From Nitrospira sp. UBA5699 (GTDB lineage: Bacteria; Nitrospirota; Nitrospiria; Nitrospirales; Nitrospiraceae), in contig DIHJ01000067.1 in NCBI GenBank assembly GCA_002420105.1, positions 8,315 through 40,688 of the forward strand: 32,374 nt of DNA. The letters run 5' to 3'. Both the position numbers and the translations under genes were made by a program. Below the pieces are notes generated by a model. It made no database searches and was not told where the DNA came from. It saw nothing but the letters and a program-made list of their open reading frames with translations. Positions 14,915-22,807 of this stretch are shown piece after piece. Within the stretch, counting starts at the first letter, position 1; every line of letters starts with the position of its first letter.

Positions 14915-16609
14915 TTATTTCTTGCGCGGACGGCGTCCCGCCGTGCGCGGGACGCCGGAGCGGCGGGCGGGGCGCGAAGGAGAGAGGAGTCGCGTCAGGC
15001 CGTTGAGCGTGGCGAGGGGCTGCTTACCCAACGAGACGGTGATGACGGCGCGCTCGTGCACATGGAGCGCTTCGACGTCTCCCGCCGCCTGGGCCTCTGC
15101 CAACGTGCCGAACGTAAAAGGCTTTTCGGGAATCGGAATATCGGGCTGCATCCGTTCGATCAGCTGCAGAAACACGCCGCTGGTCGGACCCCCTTTGTGA
15201 AGCTGCCCGGTGGAGTGCAGATAACGGGGGCCGTAGCCGGCCGTGGTCGTGACCCCACGATAGGCGACGAGGGTCTTGCGCAATGCCCGCAAGGCGCGCT
15301 CAATGCCGGGAGACGGGGTGGCGTAGACCAGGAGTGCCACGTAGGTTCCGGGGCGGCACAGCCGTTTGAGTTGCGCCGCCGCCTGCTTCGGAGCAACCAG
15401 AGTTCGCCGGGGCAAACGGCCGGTCGCCTGGAGTGCGCCCAGGACCCTGCTGGTGTTGTCTTTACTCTCCTGTACGTTCGGCTGGTCGAAGGGCTGAATG
15501 CCGAGCAGATGTCCCGCGACGGCGGTCGCGAATTCCCAGCGGAAGAACTCGCCGCCGAGATCGTGGCGATCCCGCAGGGTGAGCCGCACGACCGGATGCC
15601 CCAGACGCTCAAGAGCGACGGTGTGTCGGTCCAATTGTCGGTTGGCATCGCCGGCCAGGCGCAGGTAGACGAAGAGTCGGTCCCGGCCGTAGGCCGCGGC
15701 GGAGGCGAGCGGTTCTTCGGCGACGGGGACGAGCCCCGTTCCTTCCTTGCCCGTGCTTTCCGCCAGGAGCTGTTCGGCCCACAGACCGAAGCTGGCGATC
15801 TTCGGCGAGGTCAACAGGGTGATCTTGTCCCGCCCCGTGCGAGCCAGGGCCCCCATCGTGGCGCCGAGCTCGGCGCCGGGATTCTGCTCAATGGGGGTCT
15901 GCACGCGGCAGCGTCCGGCCATGTCTGCGGCCCTGGTCAGCAAGAGGGCGAGGTCGATTCCCAGGAGGGACGCCGGTACCAGGCCGAAGTAGGAGAGGAT
16001 CGAATAACGTCCGCCGATGTCCGGAGGGTTGGTGAAGATGCGCCAGAACTGGCGCTCTGCCGCCAGCTTCTCCAGTCCGGTTGCGGGATCGGTGATGGCG
16101 ACGAACTGTTCGCCGACGCGGGTGCCGCAGGCCTGCCGCGTGAGTTCCCAAAAGTGCGCGAGCAACGACATGACTTCGATCGTGCCGCCGGACTTACTGG
16201 CGACGATGAAGAGCGTCTGGGCCGGGTTGATCGTCTTCGTGACGCGACGCACCCAGCCGGGGACGGTTGAGTCGAGCACCCAGAGTCGCGGATAGCGAGG
16301 AGCCGGGCCGAACGACGCCCGCAGCACCTCCGGCCCCAGACTGCTGCCGCCCATTCCCAGGAGCACGACGTCCCGGATGCCGCGGTCCCGCGCCGCTTTG
16401 GCGAAGGTCGTGAGCGCCGCAGTCTGCTTCCGCATCTCGTCGATGACCGTGAGCCAGCCGAGACGGTTGAGGATCTCCGTCGGGTCCGGTTTCCAGAGGC
16501 GGTGGTCTCCGGTCCACAGCCGTTCGACGACGCCGGCGGCGACGAGGGCGTCCCTGGTCGATCCGACAAGCTGGTGGAACTGCGGTGGCAGCGGGGGGGG
16601 AGGATTCAT
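14915..16609 (-). CDS. pgi: Glucose-6-phosphate isomerase
   Basis: A 564-residue isomerase that interconverts glucose 6-phosphate and fructose 6-phosphate. Visible motifs are LLGMGGSSLGPEV (about 83-95), ASKSGGTIEV (137-146, phosphate-binding serines) and HSTGQLHKGGP near residue 475. The last is characteristic of the Pgi half of transaldolase-Pgi fusion proteins, but no transaldolase domain is attached here. The C-terminus ends in a basic tail (RPARRSGVPRTAGRRPRKK) not needed for catalysis. It heads the pgi-pgl-glk-rpiA run. There is no Shine-Dalgarno before the ATG; a promoter-like pair lies immediately upstream, suggesting a very short or absent leader. Confidence 0.93.
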   Translation of the reverse strand: MNPPPPLPPQFHQLVGSTRDALVAAGVVERLWTGDHRLWKPDPTEILNRLGWLTVIDEMRKQTAALTTFAKAARDRGIRDVVLLGMGGSSLGPEVLRASFGPAPRYPRLWVLDSTVPGWVRRVTKTINPAQTLFIVASKSGGTIEVMSLLAHFWELTRQACGTRVGEQFVAITDPATGLEKLAAERQFWRIFTNPPDIGGRYSILSYFGLVPASLLGIDLALLLTRAADMAGRCRVQTPIEQNPGAELGATMGALARTGRDKITLLTSPKIASFGLWAEQLLAESTGKEGTGLVPVAEEPLASAAAYGRDRLFVYLRLAGDANRQLDRHTVALERLGHPVVRLTLRDRHDLGGEFFRWEFATAVAGHLLGIQPFDQPNVQESKDNTSRVLGALQATGRLPRRTLVAPKQAAAQLKRLCRPGTYVALLVYATPSPGIERALRALRKTLVAYRGVTTTAGYGPRYLHSTGQLHKGGPTSGVFLQLIERMQPDIPIPEKPFTFGTLAEAQAAGDVEALHVHERAVITVSLGKQPLATLNGLTRLLSPSRPARRSGVPRTAGRRPRKK

Positions 16610-16618
16610 GGTCGGCGT

Positions 16619-16647
16619 ATCTTAGGTAGCAAGGGCGGAAAAGGCAA
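16619..16647 (-). promoter_or_regulatory. Candidate promoter of the pgi operon
   Basis: On the minus strand, TTGCCT (16647-16642), a 17-base spacer and TAAGAT (16624-16619). Each hexamer matches consensus at four of six positions. Only nine bases separate the -10 from the pgi ATG, so the transcript would begin at or next to the start codon. Confidence 0.4.
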
Positions 16648-16661
16648 ACGGCCCGTCGCGG

Positions 16662-17303
16662 TTATGGCGGCGCCGCGCGGCGGAGCAGGAAGGGCATCGT
16701 TTCCGTGACGCTCCATGCCAGCGATTGCGCGTGGTCCGGAGCGAGCGTGAGAGCCAGCGACGGCGTCGAGGGGGGAAACTCTCCGGTCGCGAGGGTGCGG
16801 GTCCAGTCTCTGATCCGGTGCCACCAGGCTCGTCCCGTGAGTGACAATCGCCGCCAGAAGTGGCCGGATCCGGAGGCCTGCACCGTGACCGTGAGGGAGG
16901 GAGAGAGGCTCAGCGTGAACTCCGTCGGCATGTCCTCGAGCGAGATCGGCGGCTGGTCGGCGCCGACGGCGGGGTCGATTTTGCGGCGTGAGACCGGCGG
17001 GCGTTCTCGGAGGCGAAAAACCGCGGGAACCTCTTCCAGATGGGATGCCGACCACTGTTCGACGGGCAAACGGTGAAGTTCGATGCCCCGCCCTTTGATG
17101 AGCACGGCGCGATCGACGAGATCAATCACGACATAGGGTTGCGGCCTGGCGGCGAGTTTGACTTCCTCGTCGAGGAGCCTGATGGCTTCACGGAGCGCGG
17201 CGGGATCGTGGGGGTCGAGACGCGGAACGACCTCCGGTTCCACCGCCAGGCCGACCGAACAGAGGGAGAGCAGCAGGATGGGAACGGCAAAGAACATGCT
17301 CAT
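16662..17303 (-). CDS. Exported protein related to the N-terminal part of an L,D-transpeptidase, catalytic domain absent
   Basis: A 213-residue protein with a signal peptide (residues 1-20, cut near GLA). Residues 32-73 resemble residues 42-83 of the L,D-transpeptidase gene just upstream: both have DPAAL, then QPY-(V/I)-(V/L)-(I/V)-D and an IKxR segment after about 35 residues. Beyond that the resemblance stops. There is no HGC motif and no catalytic Cys; the C-terminal half is a different, beta-rich sequence (TEFTLSLSPSLTVTVQ) ending in a basic tail. It is last in the run of envelope genes, 26 bases after the transpeptidase stop. It may be a decayed or repurposed paralogue, perhaps binding peptidoglycan or the partner enzyme. 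Confidence 0.65.
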   Translation of the reverse strand: MSMFFAVPILLLSLCSVGLAVEPEVVPRLDPHDPAALREAIRLLDEEVKLAARPQPYVVIDLVDRAVLIKGRGIELHRLPVEQWSASHLEEVPAVFRLRERPPVSRRKIDPAVGADQPPISLEDMPTEFTLSLSPSLTVTVQASGSGHFWRRLSLTGRAWWHRIRDWTRTLATGEFPPSTPSLALTLAPDHAQSLAWSVTETMPFLLRRAAPP

Positions 17304-17329
17304 GGGGCTGCGTCCATCGGCGACGCGGA

Positions 17330-17968
17330 TCAGAAGATCATAATGGGAGTGCCGATCTTGGCGAGCCGGTAGACGCTCTTGAGATCGTCGTCGTTGAGTC
17401 GGATGCAGCCATGAGTGACGTTCTTGCCGAGCAGGCGCGTGTACAGCGTGCCGTGGATAAAGTAGCCTTTGCCGAATCCGAGGGCATACTCCCCCAGCAC
17501 GCCGGGCTCGACGCGTTCGGCCTGACTTTTCGGAATGTCGAGTCCTTCTTCGACGAAGGCCCAGTCAGGCTTGACCCACACGGGATTGATGAGCTTGGAT
17601 TGCACGGCGAATTCCCCCCGCGGCGTGTCGAAAATCCATTGGCCCTTGGTCTCGCCCGGCTTATCGAGGATGGTTCCGCTGCCGGTCGAGGCGAGCGCGT
17701 CCAGCAGAACCTGGTCCCGTCGTTTAATAAAGAGGTGGTTTCTGGCCGTGTCGACCAAGATGTACGGTTGGGCCGGCATCAGCTGGGTCAATTGTTTGGC
17801 GAGAGATGTGTAGCGTGCCTGCAAGGCCTGAAGTGCAGCCGGATCGACGGAGGCCGGTTGCGTCGTGGATGCATCCGTGAGGGGCAGCCCGCTGCTCTGA
17901 GCCAGTGTCAGGAGCAACAGGCCGATCAGCCCGGACCGGAAAGGGATGGTGATGCGTGTCATGGACAT
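17330..17968 (-). CDS. L,D-transpeptidase (YkuD domain)
   Basis: A 212-residue exported enzyme with a YkuD catalytic domain. Such enzymes make 3-3 peptidoglycan cross-links or attach lipoproteins to the wall. The signal/anchor is at about 10-28. Residues 41-65 are helical, then QPYILVDTARNHLFIKRR starts the domain. The catalytic motif is complete: His172 in YFIHGTLY and THGCIRL with His186, Cys188 and Arg190. The ATG at 17968 lies three bases after the stop of the upstream transpeptidase-fold gene; a second ATG two codons on is an alternative start. It belongs to a four-gene run on the minus strand. Confident in fold and likely activity; which reaction it catalyses is unknown. Confidence 0.88.
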   Translation of the reverse strand: MSMTRITIPFRSGLIGLLLLTLAQSSGLPLTDASTTQPASVDPAALQALQARYTSLAKQLTQLMPAQPYILVDTARNHLFIKRRDQVLLDALASTGSGTILDKPGETKGQWIFDTPRGEFAVQSKLINPVWVKPDWAFVEEGLDIPKSQAERVEPGVLGEYALGFGKGYFIHGTLYTRLLGKNVTHGCIRLNDDDLKSVYRLAKIGTPIMIF

Positions 17969-17971
17969 GGC

Positions 17972-19126
17972 TCAGGTTTCATCGCCGCGTACGGCGAGAT
18001 GGGCTAAGGCCAGCGCCACGGAGTTCTGTTCATGGAGCGCGCCGACAATCGTGACCGGGGTCCCCTTGTCGACGCGCTCGAAGAGGTGCGCCATGTGCGG
18101 ATTATCGAGCATGACGCAGCCCAGCGTTTGCGCCATCAGCTCGTTCTCGACGCCGTGAATTTCGATCTGCCCCCCGATGCCCCGCAATGCGGGGATATGG
18201 CCCGTTTTCCGTTCGTGAACGAACCGTCGGCGATCCTCTTGGTTGGGATAATCCAGTACCAGCGCCCGGTAATACTGTGTCTGCCCCTGCCCGCGTTTGC
18301 CGGTGATCCGGTAGCGGCCTTCGGGTGTCGCGCCGTCGCCTTGATACCGCTTCTCGCGGATCCCGTTGAATCCGAGGCGAACCGGGTATGACAGAACCTG
18401 CCGTCCATTCTTGTAGAGGGTCAAGGTGCGGTCGGCTTTGCTGACGACGATGGCCGGCGCGTGGTGGGTCCGCGACCATTCGACCGTGTCCTGGGCCATC
18501 TGCTGCCACTGGATGATCCGGTCGCGGCTGGCGTACCGCCCCAGCTCGCGGTTGAGCAGGGTCGCCTGCACGGCCAGGTTGCGCGCCGCCCGATCGGAGG
18601 CCTCGAGCGACTGTTCATATCGCCCCTGCCCATAGAAGGCGCGGGCCTGCTTCATGAGCAGGTCGGTTTCGACCGGCTTGGCGCCGAGCACGAGTCGGCT
18701 ATCGATGGCGCTGACGTGTGCGGTGATCAGCTTGGCGCGCTCTTCCACATGGGCCAGCCGATGCTCGGCGGCGCGGCGGAGCGTGGCCTGCTGCTCGGCA
18801 AGTTTCGCAACGGTTCGTGATCCCTCGTCTCGCAGATGGCGCAGGGCCAGTTCGAGGTCGTTGGGTTCCCAAGGCCAGCGGATCAGATCCGCCTCGGCCT
18901 CGACACGGGTACGAAGCGTCACCCACTGATGGGCGAAGCTGCTGTAATCGTTCGGGGCGATTTCAGCCGCCCGCAGTTGCATCAAATCGCGATCGATAGA
19001 CTCCACCGCCTCGATCACGTCCTGAGGGACGGCTTCTGCACAGCCGGTCAGAGTCCCGGCGAGGGCCAAGGCTCCCGCCCAAAACGTCAACCCGGAGATG
19101 GGCCGCTGTCTGTGTATCGGCAGCAT
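17972..19126 (-). CDS. YafK-like L,D-transpeptidase-fold lipoprotein with helical N-terminal domain
   Basis: A 384-residue predicted lipoprotein: the leader ends in a lipobox LTGC (Cys29). Residues 35-215 are mainly helical and resemble the DUF4398-like lipoprotein encoded upstream (both have a P/A-NDY motif followed by a charged helix). The YkuD fold starts around 224 (PAIVVSKADRTLTLYKNG), with GDGATPEGRYRI at 263-274, IEIHG with His324, and TLGCVML with Cys337. The usual histidine before GC is Leu335. The E. coli YafK (DpaA/LdtF) group also lacks that histidine (IGC), and that protein releases Lpp from peptidoglycan. By analogy this could be a hydrolase rather than a cross-linker; that is inference. 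Confidence 0.8.
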   Translation of the reverse strand: MLPIHRQRPISGLTFWAGALALAGTLTGCAEAVPQDVIEAVESIDRDLMQLRAAEIAPNDYSSFAHQWVTLRTRVEAEADLIRWPWEPNDLELALRHLRDEGSRTVAKLAEQQATLRRAAEHRLAHVEERAKLITAHVSAIDSRLVLGAKPVETDLLMKQARAFYGQGRYEQSLEASDRAARNLAVQATLLNRELGRYASRDRIIQWQQMAQDTVEWSRTHHAPAIVVSKADRTLTLYKNGRQVLSYPVRLGFNGIREKRYQGDGATPEGRYRITGKRGQGQTQYYRALVLDYPNQEDRRRFVHERKTGHIPALRGIGGQIEIHGVENELMAQTLGCVMLDNPHMAHLFERVDKGTPVTIVGALHEQNSVALALAHLAVRGDET

Positions 19127-19144
19127 AAACAGATCGAGGTCCCG

Positions 19145-19762
19145 TTATTTCCTTTTCGCCGCCGCAGGCTTGCCTTTGCCGATCTTTGCCAGCGCCGCTT
19201 CGATCTCGTGTGAGACCGCCTGGCTCTTTTCATGGATCGCCTTGGCTTTCGTCTGCGCCGCGAGATAGTCCGCTTTGTCGATCATCATCTGCACGTCGTT
19301 CAACGACGCCTTGAGGGCTTCCGCGTCGGTCTTGATGGATTCGAGAGCGGCCCGATCCTTGCCCGTCGGGGCTTTGGCGACCAGTTCCAACGTCGACTTG
19401 ACGGCCTCCTGGGCGACGCGGTGGGCCTGCAGAGCTCCATCCTTGGCCTCCTCCATCTTCTTGACGGCCTCGGTCTTTACCCGCTCGGCTTCGGCTTTTG
19501 CGCTCGCCGCCAATTGCTCGGCTTTTCCATAATCCCGCAACAGGGCAAACTTGGCATCCTGATCCGCGACTTCCTTCTTGAGCGCTCCGAGCAGACCCTC
19601 GATCTTGGCGTAATCGTTTGCGACATAGGTGGCGGCGCCGCTTTGCTGAGCCTCCTTGACCGCCTGCTCCGCCGCATTGATTTGATCGGTCGGCGGTTGC
19701 GCACAACCGGCAAGAAGCGCCAGGGTGCAAAGAACCGGCAAGAGCGCGCTGTGGATTCTCAT
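19145..19762 (-). CDS. Helical lipoprotein, DUF4398-like
   Basis: A 205-residue lipoprotein. The ATG at 19762 is preceded by a strong GGAGGAGGAGA; an upstream in-frame start at 19831 lacks a signal peptide and is unlikely. The leader has a clean lipobox LLAGC (Cys20). The rest is Ala/Lys/Glu-rich and almost entirely helical: AAEQAVKEAQQSGAATYVAND (about 30-50) matches the general pattern of DUF4398 lipoproteins. Coiled-coil-like stretches lie at 80-125 and 140-195, and the C-terminus is basic (KPAAAKRK). It leads the four-gene envelope run, 18 bases before the YafK-like gene. A role as a periplasmic spacer or as an anchor for the wall enzymes is possible but unproven. Confidence 0.8.
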   Translation of the reverse strand: MRIHSALLPVLCTLALLAGCAQPPTDQINAAEQAVKEAQQSGAATYVANDYAKIEGLLGALKKEVADQDAKFALLRDYGKAEQLAASAKAEAERVKTEAVKKMEEAKDGALQAHRVAQEAVKSTLELVAKAPTGKDRAALESIKTDAEALKASLNDVQMMIDKADYLAAQTKAKAIHEKSQAVSHEIEAALAKIGKGKPAAAKRK

Positions 19763-20202
19763 GATTGGTCTCCTCCTCCCAAGGGCCGACGAGAATCGGC
19801 GTTCGATGCTCCGTAGGTGACTTACGAGCAACCTGACGGGAATTCAATGAAATGTCAGCACAGCCGCTACCAGCGGAACGTGAACGAGGGCTGGTGCGAT
19901 GTTCCTCCCCCCAATAACGATAACGATTAGGAGGGTGTTCCGCTTCGTGCGGCTGATTCTTCGGTTATAGTGTAGTCCATTCCGTGGAAAAGATCTACAA
20001 AACGGCCCCAAGACAAAAATGTTATCAAGGGGTTAGCCCATTGCGAGCCATGTTTCTCGGCGGACTTTCGGCCCTTTGAGTACCCGTTACCGTTCAGTGA
20101 GGGAGGCGCGGGATTGGCTGTCGATCGGTTTGACAGGGGGTGCCCCGACCCCTATAATGCCACGTTCTCGCTGATGTTATTTCGTTTAGAAGGAGTCGCC
20201 CA
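19763..20202. other. 440-base gene-free region between divergent operons
   Basis: No reading frame with coding character is seen. The left part must hold the control region of the minus-strand envelope genes; a minus-strand CTATAA-like hexamer near 19965 is only a weak candidate. Two small inverted repeats are present: CCGCT-acc-AGCGG (19864-19876) and CCGC-ttcgt-GCGG (19940-19952). A tandem AACGAT copy lies around 19917-19927. A relatively A-rich patch at about 19980-20035 follows. The right end holds the rpmH promoter. There is no cluster of DnaA boxes, so it does not look like the replication origin. I see no recognisable RNA gene. Confidence 0.6.
20130..20158 (+). promoter_or_regulatory. 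Consensus sigma-70 promoter of rpmH
   Basis: A perfect TTGACA (20130-20135), a 17-base spacer and a perfect TATAAT (20153-20158). Transcription should begin near 20165, giving a leader of about 38 bases that contains AAGGAG before rpmH. It is the best promoter in the window and fits the strong expression expected of a ribosomal protein gene. It probably also drives rnpA and the genes after it. Confidence 0.92.
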
Positions 20203-20340
20203 ATGTCGTTTACCTTTCAGCAGCCATCAAACCTCAAGAAAAAGCGTGAGCACGGATTCCGTAAGCGGATGAGCACGAAGAACGGCCGGAAGGTCTTGGC
20301 TCGGCGCCGCGCCAAGGGGCGGGCCCGTTTGACGGTGTAA
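20203..20340 (+). CDS. rpmH: 50S ribosomal protein L34
   Basis: A 45-residue, strongly basic protein. The translation starts MSFTFQQPSNLKKKREHGF and continues RKRMSTKNGRKVLARRRAKG, which is the L34 signature, ending RARLTV. Length matches the family (44-47). AAGGAG lies seven bases before the ATG. L34 is part of the large ribosomal subunit. It heads the conserved rpmH-rnpA-yidD-yidC block and sits directly behind a consensus promoter. Confidence 0.97.
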   Translation: MSFTFQQPSNLKKKREHGFRKRMSTKNGRKVLARRRAKGRARLTV

Positions 20341-20483
20341 GTTCCTTCACGGTACTGCACGGATCTCGCGAGGACTCTTGCCCCCCTTGTCATCCCCGAG
20401 CAGGGATGTTCCTCTCACAGCGTGACGGTGAGTGGCCGCAGCCGAGCCCATTGTGCAGGGATCGAACGGAGGGCTCTTGCATC

Positions 20484-20870
20484 GTGACCTTGCCAACGAG
20501 CCGAATCATGTCACAGGGCGGAGGAGACAGAGCCCTCTTTCTTCGAGCCAGCCGCGACATCGAGTACGTCAAGCAGCATGGCCGACGGACCTCCACGGCG
20601 TTGTTCAACCTGTTGGTCTGTAAGACCGACGGAGATGCCGGTCGCGTCGGCATCGTCGTGGGAAAGCGCTTCGGGATCGCCGTTCGTCGCAACCGCGCCA
20701 AACGTCTGTTTCGAGAGCTGGCGAGATCCATTCGGAAGGAACTGATCTCCGGATATGCCGTCCTGGTGTTTCCGAAGCGGGATGCGCTGGGGTTGCCATT
20801 CGATGAATTGAGGGGAATCTGGCTCGTGACACTCCGGCGACAAGGGGTGCTGCGCAGCGGCGAGGTGTAG
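20484..20870 (+). CDS. rnpA: Ribonuclease P protein component
   Basis: The protein subunit of RNase P, which helps the catalytic RNA trim the 5' ends of tRNA precursors. The conserved basic RNR motif is clear: KRFGIAVRRNRAKRLFRE at about residues 61-78 of this start. I chose the GTG at 20484 (128 residues, normal for the family), which has GGAGGG about ten bases upstream. The ATG at 20508 is another possibility; an ATG at 20406 would add an unconserved N-terminus. The stop is one base before the yidD start. Confidence 0.9.
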   Translation: MTLPTSRIMSQGGGDRALFLRASRDIEYVKQHGRRTSTALFNLLVCKTDGDAGRVGIVVGKRFGIAVRRNRAKRLFRELARSIRKELISGYAVLVFPKRDALGLPFDELRGIWLVTLRRQGVLRSGEV

Positions 20871-20871
20871 A

Positions 20872-21114
20872 GTGCGAACGGTCTGCCTGACGCTCATTGG
20901 CTGGTATCGGTATTGGATTTCTCCGTTTCTGGGGCCGGCTTGCCGGTTTGAGCCCACCTGTTCGGAGTACGCGGGTGAAGCCATCCGCCGGTTCGGCGTC
21001 ATGGCTGGCGCCCGCCTTGCCTGCTGTCGATTGCTGAAATGTCACCCGTTCCATCCCGGGGGATTTGATCCGGTGCAGGAGTCGTGCAACGGTTCGGAGA
21101 GGGTTACCCACTGA
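20872..21114 (+). CDS. yidD: Membrane protein insertion efficiency factor YidD
   Basis: An 80-residue YidD-family protein that assists insertion of inner-membrane proteins together with YidC. It has the family pattern IGWYRYWISPFLGPACRF, the CSEYA segment and the Cys/His-rich LLKCHPFHPGGFDPV. GTG start one base after the rnpA stop; its stop is one base before yidC, so the three genes are tightly coupled. Length is typical. Confidence 0.94.
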   Translation: MRTVCLTLIGWYRYWISPFLGPACRFEPTCSEYAGEAIRRFGVMAGARLACCRLLKCHPFHPGGFDPVQESCNGSERVTH

Positions 21115-21115
21115 C

Positions 21116-22795
21116 ATGGAAAAGCGCGTCGTCATTTTTCTCGTGCTGTCGCTGGCCGTCATTCTCGGATACGATTTTCTCCTCAAGCAGTTCGGATTGC
21201 TGCCGCCGTCCTCGCCCGTGCAGGAAACCTCCGGTCCGGACAGCGCCGGGCGAACCGGCGGGGAGGGATCTCCTACGGATGCCGTGACGGAGCCGGCCTC
21301 GACCGGCGGCGGGACAACTCCTCCGTCGGACGGTAAGCCCGTTGCAGGAGCGCCGGACCCGACGGCTCCCCTCACGGACCGCACCGTCAGCGTCGAGACG
21401 GATTTGATGCGGGTGGGCCTGGCCGCGCGCGGGGGGGTGATCTCGAGCTGGGAACTCAAACAGTATCGCACGGCGCCTCCCGAGCAGAAGCCGGTTCAAT
21501 TGGTCTATCAGGGAGGCAAATTCAGAGGGCCGTTGTCGATTGCCGCATCGAACGCCGCGGTTGAAAAGACGTTGCGGGAAGGGCTGTATGCGATCGACGC
21601 GGATTTTACGACGCTGGACGCATCACGTCCCGTCGGGCATGTCATCCTGCGGTTCGAGGATGCGGCTTCGGGGCTGCGGCTCCAAAAGCGGTTGACGTTT
21701 CACCAGGGCAGCTATGTGGTGGATGTCGCCGTCACGATGGAAGGGATTTCGGACCCGTACGAGGTCGTCCTCGGCACGAATTTCGGCATCGTGGAATGGG
21801 GGGAAGGGTTCATCGGACTGATCGGATCGGCGTCGCTCGTCGACGGAAAAGTCGAGAAGGAGACGCCGGACCACGAATTGGAACGCAAAGGCGCGGTGCA
21901 GTGGGTGGCGCTCCAGGACAAGTACTTCCTCTCCGTCCTGATGCCGCAAGGGGGCACGGCCGCTCTGGTCAAGAAAGAGGGCGACAAGTTGGTGACCTCC
22001 AGCGTGCGGCTGCCGCCGTCGGGCAGCGGGACGGCAAGCCTGTTGCAGCTCTACGCGGGCCCCAAGGAATACGACACGCTGCGTTCCCTGAACGTCGGCT
22101 TGGAAGACACCATCGATTTCGGCTGGTTCATTTTCGGCAGCTGGAGCGTGGTCAAAGCGGTCGCCAAGCCCATCTTCTACGTATTGCGTTTTATCAACGA
22201 CTATACGCACAACTACGGCGTGACCATCATTCTTCTGACGATGGGGATCAAGATGCTCTTCGTCCCCTTGCAGTACAAGAGCTACAAGTCGATGAAGCAG
22301 ATGCAGGTCATCCAGCCGAAGGTGTTGGCGCTGCAGGAAAAGCATAAAGACGATCGCGACCGGTTGAACAAGGAACTGATCAAGTTGTATCGCGACCACA
22401 AGGTGAACCCGGTGGGCGGCTGCCTGCCGATGGTGCTGCAGATGCCGGTATTCGTGGCCCTGTTCAACATTCTGTATATGACGATCGATCTGCGGCAGGC
22501 GCCCTTTGTGGGCTGGATCACGGATCTGTCGGTTCAGGATCCGTTTTATGTCCTGCCGGTCATCATGGGAGCCACCATGGTGATTCAGCAGAAGATCACT
22601 CCGACGACGATGGATCCCACTCAGGCCAAGATTATGCTGATCCTGCCGGTGTTCATGACGTTCCTGTTCATCAACTTTCCCGCCGGTCTGGTGCTGTACT
22701 GGCTGACGAACAACGTGTTGACGATCAGCCAGCAGATCATTACCGATCGCGTGCTGTTTGCCAACAAGCCGCTGGTGGTCGAGCCCGCAAAATAA
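21116..22795 (+). CDS. yidC: Membrane protein insertase YidC
   Basis: A 559-residue YidC/Oxa1 insertase that inserts and folds inner-membrane proteins, alone or with SecYEG. The ATG at 21116 begins an N-terminal membrane helix (RVVIFLVLSLAVILGYDFLL), typical of Gram-negative YidC. A low-complexity Gly/Ser/Pro/Thr linker (about 35-85) leads to the large periplasmic P1 domain (about 90-330). The C-terminal helices contain the conserved YNYGVTIILLT-like segment (here NYGVTIILLTMGIK), PVGGCLPMVLQMPVF, and FPAGLVLYWLTNN near the end. The stop is 12 bases before mnmE. Confidence 0.96.
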   Translation: MEKRVVIFLVLSLAVILGYDFLLKQFGLLPPSSPVQETSGPDSAGRTGGEGSPTDAVTEPASTGGGTTPPSDGKPVAGAPDPTAPLTDRTVSVETDLMRVGLAARGGVISSWELKQYRTAPPEQKPVQLVYQGGKFRGPLSIAASNAAVEKTLREGLYAIDADFTTLDASRPVGHVILRFEDAASGLRLQKRLTFHQGSYVVDVAVTMEGISDPYEVVLGTNFGIVEWGEGFIGLIGSASLVDGKVEKETPDHELERKGAVQWVALQDKYFLSVLMPQGGTAALVKKEGDKLVTSSVRLPPSGSGTASLLQLYAGPKEYDTLRSLNVGLEDTIDFGWFIFGSWSVVKAVAKPIFYVLRFINDYTHNYGVTIILLTMGIKMLFVPLQYKSYKSMKQMQVIQPKVLALQEKHKDDRDRLNKELIKLYRDHKVNPVGGCLPMVLQMPVFVALFNILYMTIDLRQAPFVGWITDLSVQDPFYVLPVIMGATMVIQQKITPTTMDPTQAKIMLILPVFMTFLFINFPAGLVLYWLTNNVLTISQQIITDRVLFANKPLVVEPAK

Positions 22796-22807
22796 GAGAC
22801 TGTCACG

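Noticed and set aside
14861..16270. A 469-codon plus-strand open frame opposite pgi
   Set aside because: GC-rich antisense shadow of pgi with no recognisable motif; pgi has full family signatures. The same applies to long opposite-strand frames at 13076-14158, 8520-9641, 2996-3805 and 2018-2782.
19763..20202. Possible replication origin near rpmH
   Set aside because: rpmH-parB blocks are often near oriC, but I find no cluster of DnaA boxes here (only a distant TTATCAAGG) and no dnaA or dnaN in the window.
20406..20483. Longer rnpA start at 20406
   Set aside because: It would add residues not seen in the family and lacks a good ribosome site; the GTG at 20484 gives normal length.
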